A stretch of 64,000 nucleotides of DNA, taken from the NCBI GenBank assembly GCA_026392415.1, contig JAPLCC010000017.1, positions 124,001 through 188,000 of the forward strand. The letters are read 5' to 3'. This stretch comes from Propionibacteriales bacterium (lineage in GTDB: Bacteria > Actinomycetota > Actinomycetes > Propionibacteriales > Nocardioidaceae). Position 1 is the first letter of the stretch. Each line of letters begins with the position of its first letter. The notes below the pieces were generated by a model. The model was given only the letters and a program-made list of their open reading frames with translations. It had not been told where the DNA came from and ran no database searches. Both the position numbers and the translations under genes were made by a program. Below, in pieces: positions 36,201 through 43,600 of this stretch.

Positions 36201-37974
36201 CAGCACGGACCCGAACCGTGGCGGTGAGTCCACGCTCAGCAACAAGGTGGCCGAAGTGCAACGGTGGGCGACCGAGAAGCCGGAGTCCGGCAGCGCCCAG
36301 ATCGCGTTCATGAACCCGGGCGGTCTCCGCTCGGACATGGCGGGGCAGCTCAACGGTGAGGTCCGCGAGCTCACCTACAAGGGTGCTGCCGTGGTCCAGC
36401 CGTTCGCCAACACCCTGGTCAACATGGACCTGACCGGCGCCCAGATCGAGACGGTGCTGGAACAGCAGTGGCAGCGGTTGCCCAACGGAACGGTGCCGAC
36501 CCGCCCGTTCCTGCGACTGGGGGCATCCGACGGCTTCACCTACACCTACGTCGAGACGCCGGCGACCGTGATGGGCACAGACACCTTCCAGGGCGAGGTG
36601 ACCGGGATGTGGCTCGACGGAGTGGCCATCGACCCGGCGACCACCTACTCGGTGACCGTCAACTCGTTCCTGGGCTCCGGCGGCGACAACTTCCGCGAGT
36701 TCGCCAACGGGACCGGCAAGGCCGACACGGGCAAGGTCGACCTCGCCGCAATGGTCGACTACATGGCGACGTTCGCTGCGAGCGAGCCGCTTGCCGTCGA
36801 CTACAGCCAGCGAGCGGTCGAGGTCGAGTTCCCGGCTGACGCCCCGTCGGGATACGAGCCCGGTGCCTCGGTGGCCTTCGACATCGGCTCGTGGACGATG
36901 TCCAACCCCGACGACGTCAAGGACACCGTTGTCGAGGTCAAGCTGGGCGAGGAGACCCTCGGGTCGTTCCCGCTCGACAACGCGATCGGGACGGCCCGGT
37001 ACGACCACTACGGCACCGCGGCGGTCGAGGTGACGCTGCCGGCCGACGTTGCGGCAGGCCCTGCCGACCTCACGCTCGTCGGCGCCGAGACTGGCACCGA
37101 GGTGCTCGTGCCGATCGTGTTGACGGAGCCGGCGCCCGGCGAGGTCGTCAACGAGACGCTGCCGACGATCGTGGGTACGGCCAAGGTGGGTGTCCAGCTG
37201 ACCAGCACCTCCGGCACGTGGACGCCGGCCGACGTCGAGGTCGCCTACCAGTGGAGCGTCGGCGGGGTCGAGGTCAACGGTGCGACGACGTCGACGTACA
37301 CCCCGGTGACGGCTGATGTCGGCAAGGTGGTCACGCTCGAGGTGACGGCCTCCGCCGAGGGCTCGCTCGACGGGGTCGCGACCTCAGCACCCACGGCAGC
37401 AGTGGCTCCGGGCACCATCGTCAACGACTCGCCGCCGACGATCTCGGGAACGGCCCGGGTCGGTCGCAAGCTGACCGCGACGAAGGGCACCTGGACGCCG
37501 ACACCGGCGTCGACGACGCTGCAGTGGCTCGCCAACGGCGTCCCGATCTCGGGAGCAACCGGCGCGACGCTGACACTCAAGGCGGCGCAGGTCGGCAAGA
37601 CGATCACGGTGCGGGAGACCGCGACGTCGACCGGCTACACCAACACGGCTGCCGTTTCGCTTGCCACGGCGGCGGTGGTCAAGGGCAACGTGCGGATCTA
37701 CAGCCGGATCTCCCCGGTCCGGATCGTGGTGAAGAAGACCAAGGTGACCGTGATCGTTCGCCCGATCAACGCCGATGGCATCGCTGCCACCGGCACGGTG
37801 CGGGTCGGAATCGGCAACAAGGTCGGGGTCGGCACGCTGTCGAACGGCGTGGTCGAGGTGAAGTTCCCGGTGATGGACATCGCCGGCCTGAAGTCGGTCC
37901 GGATGCGCTACCTGGGCAATGCCTCCCTGGCCGCCCAGACGGACTACACCTCCTTCACGGTTCTGAAGAAGTAG
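30295..37974 (+). CDS. giant secreted endonuclease with two tandem 5'-nucleotidases
   Basis: Predicted exported protein of 2,559 aa. Residues 1-34 are a signal peptide ending near TPVQADVADK. A lamin/Ig-like region and a putative-Ig domain (about 245-337, TSPYTWAVTNGTLPDGLNL) precede an OB-like region (from 341, SIADIQGTG). An ExeM/NucH-type exo/endonuclease domain covers about 626-985 (IKIATFNVLNYF, GLEEVENS, LAGDFNSY, SDHNPE). Two UshA-like metallophosphoesterase plus 5'-nucleotidase C-terminal modules follow (about 1002-1620 and 1640-2260), each with GTNDFHGR, AAGDL, GNHEFD and SGHTH intact. Two 92-residue Ig-like repeats (from about 2284 and 2376) and a final beta domain (from about 2465) end the protein. 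No LPxTG or S-layer anchor is visible. The ATG at 30295 has GGAAG upstream. The probable role is degradation of extracellular DNA to nucleosides and phosphate. Confidence 0.9.
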   Translation: MRSAKQFLVGSLSAALAVTGLTALVPTPVQADVADKISDFPYAQAWTNPGLITVSNAWTDVAGVQGYRGDDLTTATATDPQSITADGATTPTNVIANNTGNLNTNSTGGVIESENNQSIALQGSGTADVPHVVFHLDLTGEPAATFAFNAKDLDGSADNAVQQIAVQYRVGASGPYTNLPAGFVADATDANAASKVTPVSVTLPGTTAGEASVFVRVLTTNAVGNDEWVGIDDISVTTDGVVEPDPLEATDPGDKVFNQGSTITPITLQATGGTSPYTWAVTNGTLPDGLNLTGNQITGTPTTPTGSPVEITVTATDSSDPVENATATFTISVVAPLTVTSIADIQGTGARSPFAPASGNSSGTEVKTTEGVVTAAYPTGGFNGLYIQTPGADTAGASDGIFVYGGPTNANIPAGIQVGDSVRVTGPIAEFNTLTQIVPGAGGVTELETSLGAITPRAVAYSAVEAEREVREGELIAPTGDFTVTNPYSTNQYGEIGLATGTTPLKQPTEFVDDDDLAGLQAIDAENAGRAVTLDDGATTNFLGNQTTKALPVPYLTIANGSANPNPPRVGGPAEFQDPVVLDFRNNVWKFQPQAPVTINGADVATFGTDRADNLVPDDVLNGTGDIKIATFNVLNYFNTTGEAYVAAGPLQNPPLNTHCTYYTDRASNRIGNNECGVIGPDGVKAGNGPRGAATAVSLARQEEKLANAIVAMDADVIGLEEVENSIKLPGEANRDDAVARIVELIDAIEPAAGWKFVKSPGEAVTASAVAEQDVIRPAFIYKSSAVATVGQSDILFGSTEFANAREPLAQAFKKVGGLDSDAFAVIVNHFKSKGDNASPAPPATGDNANSPYFGAFNGDRIRQATRLVQFADDFAEDRGIEAVFLAGDFNSYTKEDPIHVLETGGFTPIESDDPGDESYSFSGFSGSLDHVLANPAAEAMVTGADIWEINANEAISFQYSRHNYNVTDFWQPNLPFATSDHNPEVVGIEVADGTEPDYKEIQVLGTNDFHGRLLPDGGNAAGAAPYATAVEELRAENPNTVFVAAGDLVGASTFESFIQDDEPTIEALNAMGLEVSAAGNHEFDRGYADFEGRIRDLADWEYIASNLDYEAAIPAEDRLAETWTKTIDGVEVGFVGAVTEDLPALVNPAGIDGITVTDVVEAANAAAAQLRTDGADLVILLVHEGAPTTDCSVGNDAATTWGNIVQNTSEDVDAIISGHTHLAYNCKYTVDEWAGRDVTKRPVVSAGQYGTNLNKLVFKFDEVSGDLKVITQEVLPTAGVGYAPDPDVQAIVDDAVAFAETEGAAVLGQMDGPFKRASYNPSGNATENRGGESTLSNKVAEVQRWATDQAGIETDIAFMNPGGLRADMAGTINGDLRDLTFRQAADVQPFANTLVNMKLTGAQLETVLEEQWQRTAQGGVPSRPFLRLGVSDGFTYTYEETAETVSVPNSAPVQTFRGEVTGMWLNGAPVDAAQVYSVTVNSFLGGGGDNFWELANGTDKVDTGKVDLEAMVDYMAQFDAADPLPVDYSQRAVELDLPDNAPAVYEPGDTLAFDISSWSMTASGDAQDTDLQVKLGDEVLGTFPVNNTVGAAPYDNYGTAAVSLTLPASIDNGVQELTVFGPTTKTSIPLFISVDGLQDIQILGTNDFHGRLLVDESPATATCATVLCPASVLSGTVKQLRSENPDTVFVAAGDLIGASTFESFVQKDEPTIDVLNEAGLDVSAAGNHEFDQGYEDLVGRVQDRADWEYIAANVEEPEGRDDLAETWTKEFGDLTVGFVGAVTEELPSLVSPDGIEGVTVTDIVDATNDAAATLRADGADLVVLLVHEGSGDPLCTSPQFTDENTTWGNITQNVSADVDAIVSGHTHLAYNCSFPVQEWIDGDRAITDRPVVSAGQYGQNINKLVFSVDSSTGEVVAKTQAIVALNASSPKDPAVEAIVNEAKAVAEVQGGVKIGELEAPFNRARVTGSTDPNRGGESTLSNKVAEVQRWATEKPESGSAQIAFMNPGGLRSDMAGQLNGEVRELTYKGAAVVQPFANTLVNMDLTGAQIETVLEQQWQRLPNGTVPTRPFLRLGASDGFTYTYVETPATVMGTDTFQGEVTGMWLDGVAIDPATTYSVTVNSFLGSGGDNFREFANGTGKADTGKVDLAAMVDYMATFAASEPLAVDYSQRAVEVEFPADAPSGYEPGASVAFDIGSWTMSNPDDVKDTVVEVKLGEETLGSFPLDNAIGTARYDHYGTAAVEVTLPADVAAGPADLTLVGAETGTEVLVPIVLTEPAPGEVVNETLPTIVGTAKVGVQLTSTSGTWTPADVEVAYQWSVGGVEVNGATTSTYTPVTADVGKVVTLEVTASAEGSLDGVATSAPTAAVAPGTIVNDSPPTISGTARVGRKLTATKGTWTPTPASTTLQWLANGVPISGATGATLTLKAAQVGKTITVRETATSTGYTNTAAVSLATAAVVKGNVRIYSRISPVRIVVKKTKVTVIVRPINADGIAATGTVRVGIGNKVGVGTLSNGVVEVKFPVMDIAGLKSVRMRYLGNASLAAQTDYTSFTVLKK

Positions 37975-37983
37975 GTGATCCGG

Positions 37984-38009
37984 CTTCCCGGCGCGTGGGT
38001 GCCGGGAAG
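37984..38009 (+). terminator. hairpin terminator after the giant nuclease gene
   Basis: CTTCCCGGC-n8-GCCGGGAAG is a perfect 9-bp stem 10 bp past the stop codon. It would separate the inserted gene from cinA-clgR transcription. Confidence 0.75.
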
Positions 38010-38035
38010 ACGGGCCGCCGTGCCACGATCGGTGC

Positions 38036-38539
38036 GTGGAGTCACCAGCCGACGAACTCGTTGCCGCGCTGCGTGCGGCCCGCGCCACGCTCGGCACGGC
38101 CGAATCATTGACGGGTGGGCGGGTCGCCGCGCGGATCACCAACGTGCCCGGGTCCTCCGCGGTGTACGCCGGAGGGGTCGTCAGCTACCAGACGCAGGTC
38201 AAGATCAAGGTCCTCGGTGTCCCCGAGGAGATCGTTGCCGAGCACGGGGTCGTGTCCGCCCAGTGCGCGCGGGCGATGGCCGCGGGCTTGCGAGAGCTGC
38301 TCGGCACGACGTATGCCGTCAGCACGACGGGCGTGGCCGGTCCCGAGCGCCAGGAGGGCAAGCCCGTCGGCACGGTCTACGTCGGCGTGGCCGGTCCTGA
38401 CGGGGTGCGCGTCGAGGGGTTGGCACTCTCCGGAGACCGGGTCGCGATTCAGGATGCGAGCGTCGACGCGGCCCTGTCGGTGCTGGCTGCGATGATCTCA
38501 TCGGCCGGTCCACCGCCGGAAGATTCAGGGCTCGGGTAG
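38036..38539 (+). CDS. cinA: CinA family nicotinamide-nucleotide amidohydrolase
   Basis: Single-domain CinA/PncC-type protein (167 aa) that deamidates nicotinamide mononucleotide to nicotinate mononucleotide. Motifs are GTAESLTGGRVAARIT with the catalytic serine region, AGGVVSYQTQVKIKVLGV, EHGVVSAQCARAMA, and STTGVAGPERQEGKPVGTVYVG. The start is GTG at 38036. It precedes the ClgR-like gene in the arrangement conserved in actinobacteria. It also supplements the NAD salvage genes at 52-54 kb. Confidence 0.94.
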   Translation: MESPADELVAALRAARATLGTAESLTGGRVAARITNVPGSSAVYAGGVVSYQTQVKIKVLGVPEEIVAEHGVVSAQCARAMAAGLRELLGTTYAVSTTGVAGPERQEGKPVGTVYVGVAGPDGVRVEGLALSGDRVAIQDASVDAALSVLAAMISSAGPPPEDSGLG

Positions 38540-38586
38540 CGTTGAGCCAGAGTCCCCGTCACACCCACCCATGAGAGGAGATCGAG

Positions 38587-38895
38587 ATGGTTCTCTTCCG
38601 CCGCTCGCTCGGTGACATTCTGCGCAGTCGCCGTACCGAACTCGGTCTGACCCTCCGGGAGGTCTCGGGCTCCGCACGCGTCAGTCTCGGTTACATCTCC
38701 GAGATCGAGCGCGGTCAGAAGGAAGCCTCCTCCGAGCTGCTCTCGTCGCTGTGCGACGCGCTCGAGATGCCCCTGTCCGACGTGCTCCGCGAGGTCGCGC
38801 AGCACGTCGCCATCGAGGAAGCCGCGCTGATGGCGATGGCCCCGACGCCGATCACTCCGCGCCGTGCGGGCGAGGTCGTGGCCTCGGCCGCCTGA
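38587..38895 (+). CDS. clgR: ClgR-like XRE transcriptional regulator
   Basis: Small HTH regulator (102 aa). The Xre-type HTH is [20 protein letters not shown] then [19 protein letters not shown], followed by [20 protein letters not shown], the ClgR/PopR pattern. Known ClgR proteins activate clp protease and related stress genes in Streptomyces, Corynebacterium and Mycobacterium. The protein ends in SAA, resembling the C-terminal Ala-Ala tail that exposes Streptomyces ClgR to ClpP proteolysis. A strong GGAGAT site lies 7 nt before the ATG. The position after pgsA-cinA supports the name. Confidence 0.88.
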   Translation: MVLFRRSLGDILRSRRTELGLTLREVSGSARVSLGYISEIERGQKEASSELLSSLCDALEMPLSDVLREVAQHVAIEEAALMAMAPTPITPRRAGEVVASAA

Positions 38896-38915
38896 GGCTG
38901 TTCAGCTGCGCGAGC

Positions 38916-39788
38916 TCAGCGCGCCATCGCCTCGAGGCGCGCGATCCGGTCCGCCATCGGCGGGTGGGTGGCGAACATGCGCGACACGTCGGCGGCCCGG
39001 AACGGGTTCGCGATCATCATGTGGCTGGCGTTCTGCAATTGCGGCGTCGGAGCCAGGGGTGCCCGGGCCGTGCCGTTCTCGAGCTTGCGCAGCGCCGAGG
39101 CGAGAGCGAGCGGGTCGCCGGTCAGGCGGGCGCCGTCCTCGTCGGCGTCGTACTCACGGGTGCGGCTGATCGCCATCTGGATGACCCCGGCCGCGATCGG
39201 TGCGAGCAGCGCGGTCCCGATCATCACCAGCGGGTTGGGGCGGTTCTCGTCATTGCCGCCACCGCCGAAGATCGAGGTGAAGGCGAGGAATTGTCCGACC
39301 GAGCTGATCACGCCGGCGAGCGCGGCGGCGACCGAGCCGGTGAGGATGTCGCGGTTGTAGACGTGCATCAGCTCGTGACCGAGCACGCCGCGCAGCTCGC
39401 GCTCGTCGAGCAGGCCCAGGATGCCGTCGGTGCAACAGACGGCGGCGTGCTGCGGGTTGCGGCCGGTGGCGAACGCGTTGGGCGCCTGGGTGGGGGAGAC
39501 GTAGAGCGCCGGCATCGGCTGGTTCGCGGCCGTCGAGAGCTCTCGCACGATCCGGTACATCGCGGGCTGCTGCTGCTCGGTGACGGGGTAGGCGTGCATG
39601 GCGCGGATGGCGAGCTTGTCGGAGTTCCAGTAGCCGTAGGCGGTGGTGGCCAGACCGATGGCGGCGAAGATCCAGATGAAGACGGCGCTTCCGGTGGCGG
39701 TGGCGACCAGGCCGCCGATGACCAGGAGCAGCGCGAAGATCCCGGCGAAGAGGCCGGCGGTCTTGAGCCCGTTGAAGTGGCTGTGCAT
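38916..39788 (-). CDS. htpX: M48 family membrane metalloprotease
   Basis: HtpX-like membrane protease of 290 aa involved in membrane protein quality control. Two transmembrane helices at about residues 10-30 and 35-55 precede the zinc motif HELMH in LGHELMHVYNRD near residue 130. Two more hydrophobic segments and the third ligand region SRTREYDADEDGARL follow. TQAPNAFATGRNP is typical of the family. The ATG at 39788 (MHSHFNG) matches actinobacterial family N-termini; a GTG at 39815 would add nine residues. It is convergent with clgR, whose regulon in relatives includes proteases. Confidence 0.93.
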   Translation of the reverse strand: MHSHFNGLKTAGLFAGIFALLLVIGGLVATATGSAVFIWIFAAIGLATTAYGYWNSDKLAIRAMHAYPVTEQQQPAMYRIVRELSTAANQPMPALYVSPTQAPNAFATGRNPQHAAVCCTDGILGLLDERELRGVLGHELMHVYNRDILTGSVAAALAGVISSVGQFLAFTSIFGGGGNDENRPNPLVMIGTALLAPIAAGVIQMAISRTREYDADEDGARLTGDPLALASALRKLENGTARAPLAPTPQLQNASHMMIANPFRAADVSRMFATHPPMADRIARLEAMAR

Positions 39789-39842
39789 GCCCTGTTCAAC
39801 GAACGGCTGGGACACGGGTTCCCGGCCGGAGCGAGACCGCGG

Positions 39843-40652
39843 TCACGCGGAGGTCGACACCGGCTGGCACGACGGGCACCAGTACGTCGTCCGCTCGCGC
39901 CCGGGTTCACCGATGTTGCCTGCGACGAGCGGGGTGCCACACCGACGGCACGGCTGGCGGGTGCGGCCATAGACCCACAGCGGATCGCGGCGGTTGCCGG
40001 TCGTGACCGGCCTGCCGTGCTGCATGCTGAGCTGCAGCATCTGGCGTGCGCGGGCGAGGAAGCGGGCGGGGTCGCGCAGATCGCCGACCGGTGACAGTGG
40101 GCTGACACCGTGGAGGAAGCAGGACTCCGCCACCCAGATCGTGCCCAGACCGGCGACGACGGTCTGGTCGAGGAGTGCGGTGCCGAGTGGGCGGTCAGGT
40201 GCGGCCGTCAGGCGAGCGGTCGCGGTTGCCTCGTGGTCCGGCGTCCAGGCTCCGAGCAGGTCGGGGCCGAGGTGACCGATGACCTGGCCCTCGTCAGCCG
40301 TCGCGATCAACTCGACGACACCGAGCAGGAATCCGACGGCCTCGACCTGGTGGGCCGTCCGGAGCACCACGCGAGCGTCGATCGCTGGCTTCGGCCAGCG
40401 GCTGCCCGTGCGTCCGACCGCCCAGCTGCCTTCCATCTTCAGGTGGGTGTGGAGGGTCAGTCGTGTGCCGTCAGCAGTGGCGAGCCGGGTCAGCAAGTGC
40501 TTGCCGTGCGTGGCCGTGTGCCCCACCCTTGCTCCGGCAAGGTCGGTCGTGGCGAGCTGGGGGACCCGGAAGTCGGTGTGCGCCAGGGTCTGACCGGCGA
40601 GCGCGCGGTCGAGCCGGTCAGCGGTACGACGGACCGCGTCGCCCTCAGGCAC
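39843..40652 (-). CDS. nei: Nei2-type DNA glycosylase/AP lyase
   Basis: Fpg/Nei family base-excision enzyme of 269 aa. The start must be the GTG at 40652 so that Pro2-Glu3 (PEGDAV) forms the catalytic N-terminus; GAGGGGA lies upstream. Helix-two-turn-helix residues (LLDQTVVAGLGTIWVAE) and a C-terminal four-cysteine zinc finger (CRRCGTPL ... WCPSCQ) are intact. HTHLKMEGSW is the damage-binding strand. It lies 11 bp downstream of lhr in the same direction, as in M. tuberculosis where lhr (Rv3296) adjoins nei2 (Rv3297). Confidence 0.94.
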   Translation of the reverse strand: MPEGDAVRRTADRLDRALAGQTLAHTDFRVPQLATTDLAGARVGHTATHGKHLLTRLATADGTRLTLHTHLKMEGSWAVGRTGSRWPKPAIDARVVLRTAHQVEAVGFLLGVVELIATADEGQVIGHLGPDLLGAWTPDHEATATARLTAAPDRPLGTALLDQTVVAGLGTIWVAESCFLHGVSPLSPVGDLRDPARFLARARQMLQLSMQHGRPVTTGNRRDPLWVYGRTRQPCRRCGTPLVAGNIGEPGRERTTYWCPSCQPVSTSA

Positions 40653-40663
40653 GACTCGTCCCC

Positions 40664-43600
40664 TCACCCATGGCGCAGCCGGAGGCCGCGAGGCGTGGCG
40701 ATGAAGCCTGCTGCTGCGAGTGCGTCACGCAGCGGGCTGCCGCTGCCGAGCAGGGCGGCGCCATCGGCCTTCTCGACCGTCAGCTGGCCGAGCCCGCCGC
40801 GGCGCACCGTGGTGGACAGCGCTTCGGCGGCCGGAGCCAGCAGGTCCGGATCGTAGGTCCAGGTGAGCAGGGTGCGCCCACCTCGCTCGACGTAGAGGAC
40901 CAGGGCGCCGTCGACGAGGACGACGATGGCACCGGCCTTGCGCCCCGGACGATGCCCGGATTCCTCGCCGGTCCCTGCGCTGGTCGAGGCCGGCCAGGCC
41001 AGGGCAGCGCCATAGGGGTTGGCCGGATCGGTGGCGGCGACCATCACGGCCGTGGGTTTGTCGGATCCCTGGCCGTCAGCAGCAAAGGTGCGCAGGCGGT
41101 CGATGGCGCCGGCGGTGCCGAACTGGGCAGCGCCGAGGCCTTCGACGAAGTAGCCGCGGCGGCAGCGGCCGGCGTCCTCGAAGGCGCTGAGCACCTTGTA
41201 GACAGCGGCGAACCCACCGACGACCCGTTCGTTGACCACGGCACCACGGGTGACCACGCCATGGCGATCGAGCAGCTGCTCGGCCTGGGCGTGGGCCCGG
41301 CGGGTCGGGTCGGCATCGATGGCGGGGAGCACCGACCAACGGCCGGCGGTGTCAGGCGGACCCGAGCGCGCGAGGCGGCCGGGGCGTCCCGGCGCCTTGC
41401 GCGTGCGGTGGGCAGCACGTCCGGAGCGGGTGAGCGCGCGGAGCGGCGCGAGCGTGTCGTTGGTGAGGTGGCCGGACCAGACCAGAGCCCACAGGGCGGC
41501 GCTGACGGCATCATCGAGGGGCGCGGCCTGGTCGTCGCTGAGGCAGGCTCGGGCCACCTGGTCGGCGACCTGGCGGAAGAACCAGGCCCCGCCCGGTGCG
41601 AGTACGTCGAGCACGCGTTGCTGGAGCGGGTCCTCGACCGCACCCGGGGTGGGAAGGGTGAGGTGGGCCTGGTCAGCCAGGTGGAGCGAGACCCAGCCGT
41701 CGCTGCCGGGCAACGCGTTGTGCCCCGCCCAGAGCACCTCGCCGGCGGCGGTCAGCTCGTCCAGCAGCGCCGGCTCGTAGTCGCGCACCCGGGAGGCGAG
41801 GATCAGCGGCTCGACCGCGCTGGCCGGCACGGCCGCGCCGGCCAGCTGCTCGACGGCCCGCAACACTCCGTCGGTGCCGCGCAGTCCCTTTCCTGCGCCG
41901 GTGGAGCCGGTCGCGACCGCGACGCCGTGCCAGGCCAGGCTGAAGCGGGACAGGGTGGTCGGCTCGACCGGTTCGATCTCGTGGCGCAGCTTGGCCAGCG
42001 ACCGACGGCGCAGGCGGCGCAGCACCTCGAGGTCGCACCATTCCTCGCCAGCGCCGACGGGCCGGAACTCGCCGCTGAGGACGCGGCCCTGGGCCTCCAG
42101 TCGCTGCAGTGTGTGCCGGACGACGGCGATGCCGAGGCCGAGGCGCTGGGCGACCTGGTCCGGCGTGAACGGCCCGTGCGTGCGCGCGAAGCGTCCGACG
42201 AGATCGGCCAGCGGGTCCTCGACCGGCTCGGTGAATGCGGCCGGTGTGCCGGGCGGCGTCGGAAGGCCGAGTCCGTCGCGCAGACGAGCGATGTCCTCGA
42301 CGGCGGCCCAGGAGTCGCCGTACGACATGCGGACGGGGACGATCCGACGCGCGGCGGTCAGGTCGGCCAGCCATTCGCCGACGGGTGCGTCGTCGCGGGA
42401 TCGCGCAGTGACCTCGTCGAGGGAGAGGGGACCGAGCAGACGGAGCAGGTCGGCGACGCCCTCGGCATCGCGGGCCCGCCGATCGGGGACGGTGCGCTGG
42501 AGCTCGACCTCGACCTCGGCGAGCACATCGGGGTCGAGCAGTTCGCGCAGCTCGGCCCGACCCAGCAGCTCGGCGAGCAGGCCCTGGTCGAGTGTCAGTG
42601 CCGCGGCGCGGCGCTCGGCCAGCGGCGAGTCTCCTTCGTAGACGAACTGGGCGACGTAGCCGAACATCAACGTCCGGGCGTACGGCGACGGCTGCGGCGT
42701 CTCGATCTCGGCGACGGTGATGGCGCGCTGGTCGATCCGGCGCAGCAGGGTGGTCAGGCCCGGCAGGTCGTAGACGTCGTTGAGCACCTCCCGGACCGTC
42801 TCCAGCACGATCGGGAAGGACGGATAGCGCGAGGCCACTTCGAGCAGTGCGGCCGCGCGTTGGCGCTGCTGCCACAGGGGAGAGCGGCGGCCGGGGTCAC
42901 GCCGCGGGAGCAGGAGCGCCCGGGCCGCACACTCGCGGAAGCGGGCGGCGAACAGGGCAGACCCGCCGACCTCGCGGGTCACGATGTCGGCGATCTCGTC
43001 GGGCTCGAAGGCGATCAGATCGGCTCCGGGGGCATCAGCGTCGGTGTCGGGGATCCGGATCACGATGCCGTCGTCGGAGGCCATCGCCTGGCCGTCGACC
43101 CCGAACCGCTCGCGCAGCCGGGCGTTGATGGCCAGTGCCCACGGGGCGTGAACGGCCGTGCCGTAGGGGGAGTGGACCGCGAGTCGCCAGTCGCCGAGCT
43201 CGTCGCGGAACCGCTCCACGAGGATCGTGGCATCGCTGGGGAGCACGCGGGTCGCCTCGACCTGCTCGCGGAGGTAGGTCAGCAGGTTGGCGGCGGCGTT
43301 GTCATCGAGCCCGACCGCACGGGCGCGGGCCAGCGCCTGCTGGTCGGGCAGCGCAGCGAGCTCACGGGTGAACTCCCCGATCGCCTCGCCGAGCTCGGTC
43401 GGTCGTCCGGCGGTGTCGCCCTTCCAGAACGGCAACCGCCCGGGGACGCCTGGCGCCGGAGTGACGATCACCCGGTCGTGGGTGATGTCCTCGATCCGCC
43501 AGCTGGTCGCACCGAGGGCGAACACGTCGCCGACCCGACTCTCGTAGACCATCTCCTCGTCGAGCTCACCGACGCGGCGGTTGGTGCCCTCGCCAGCGAG

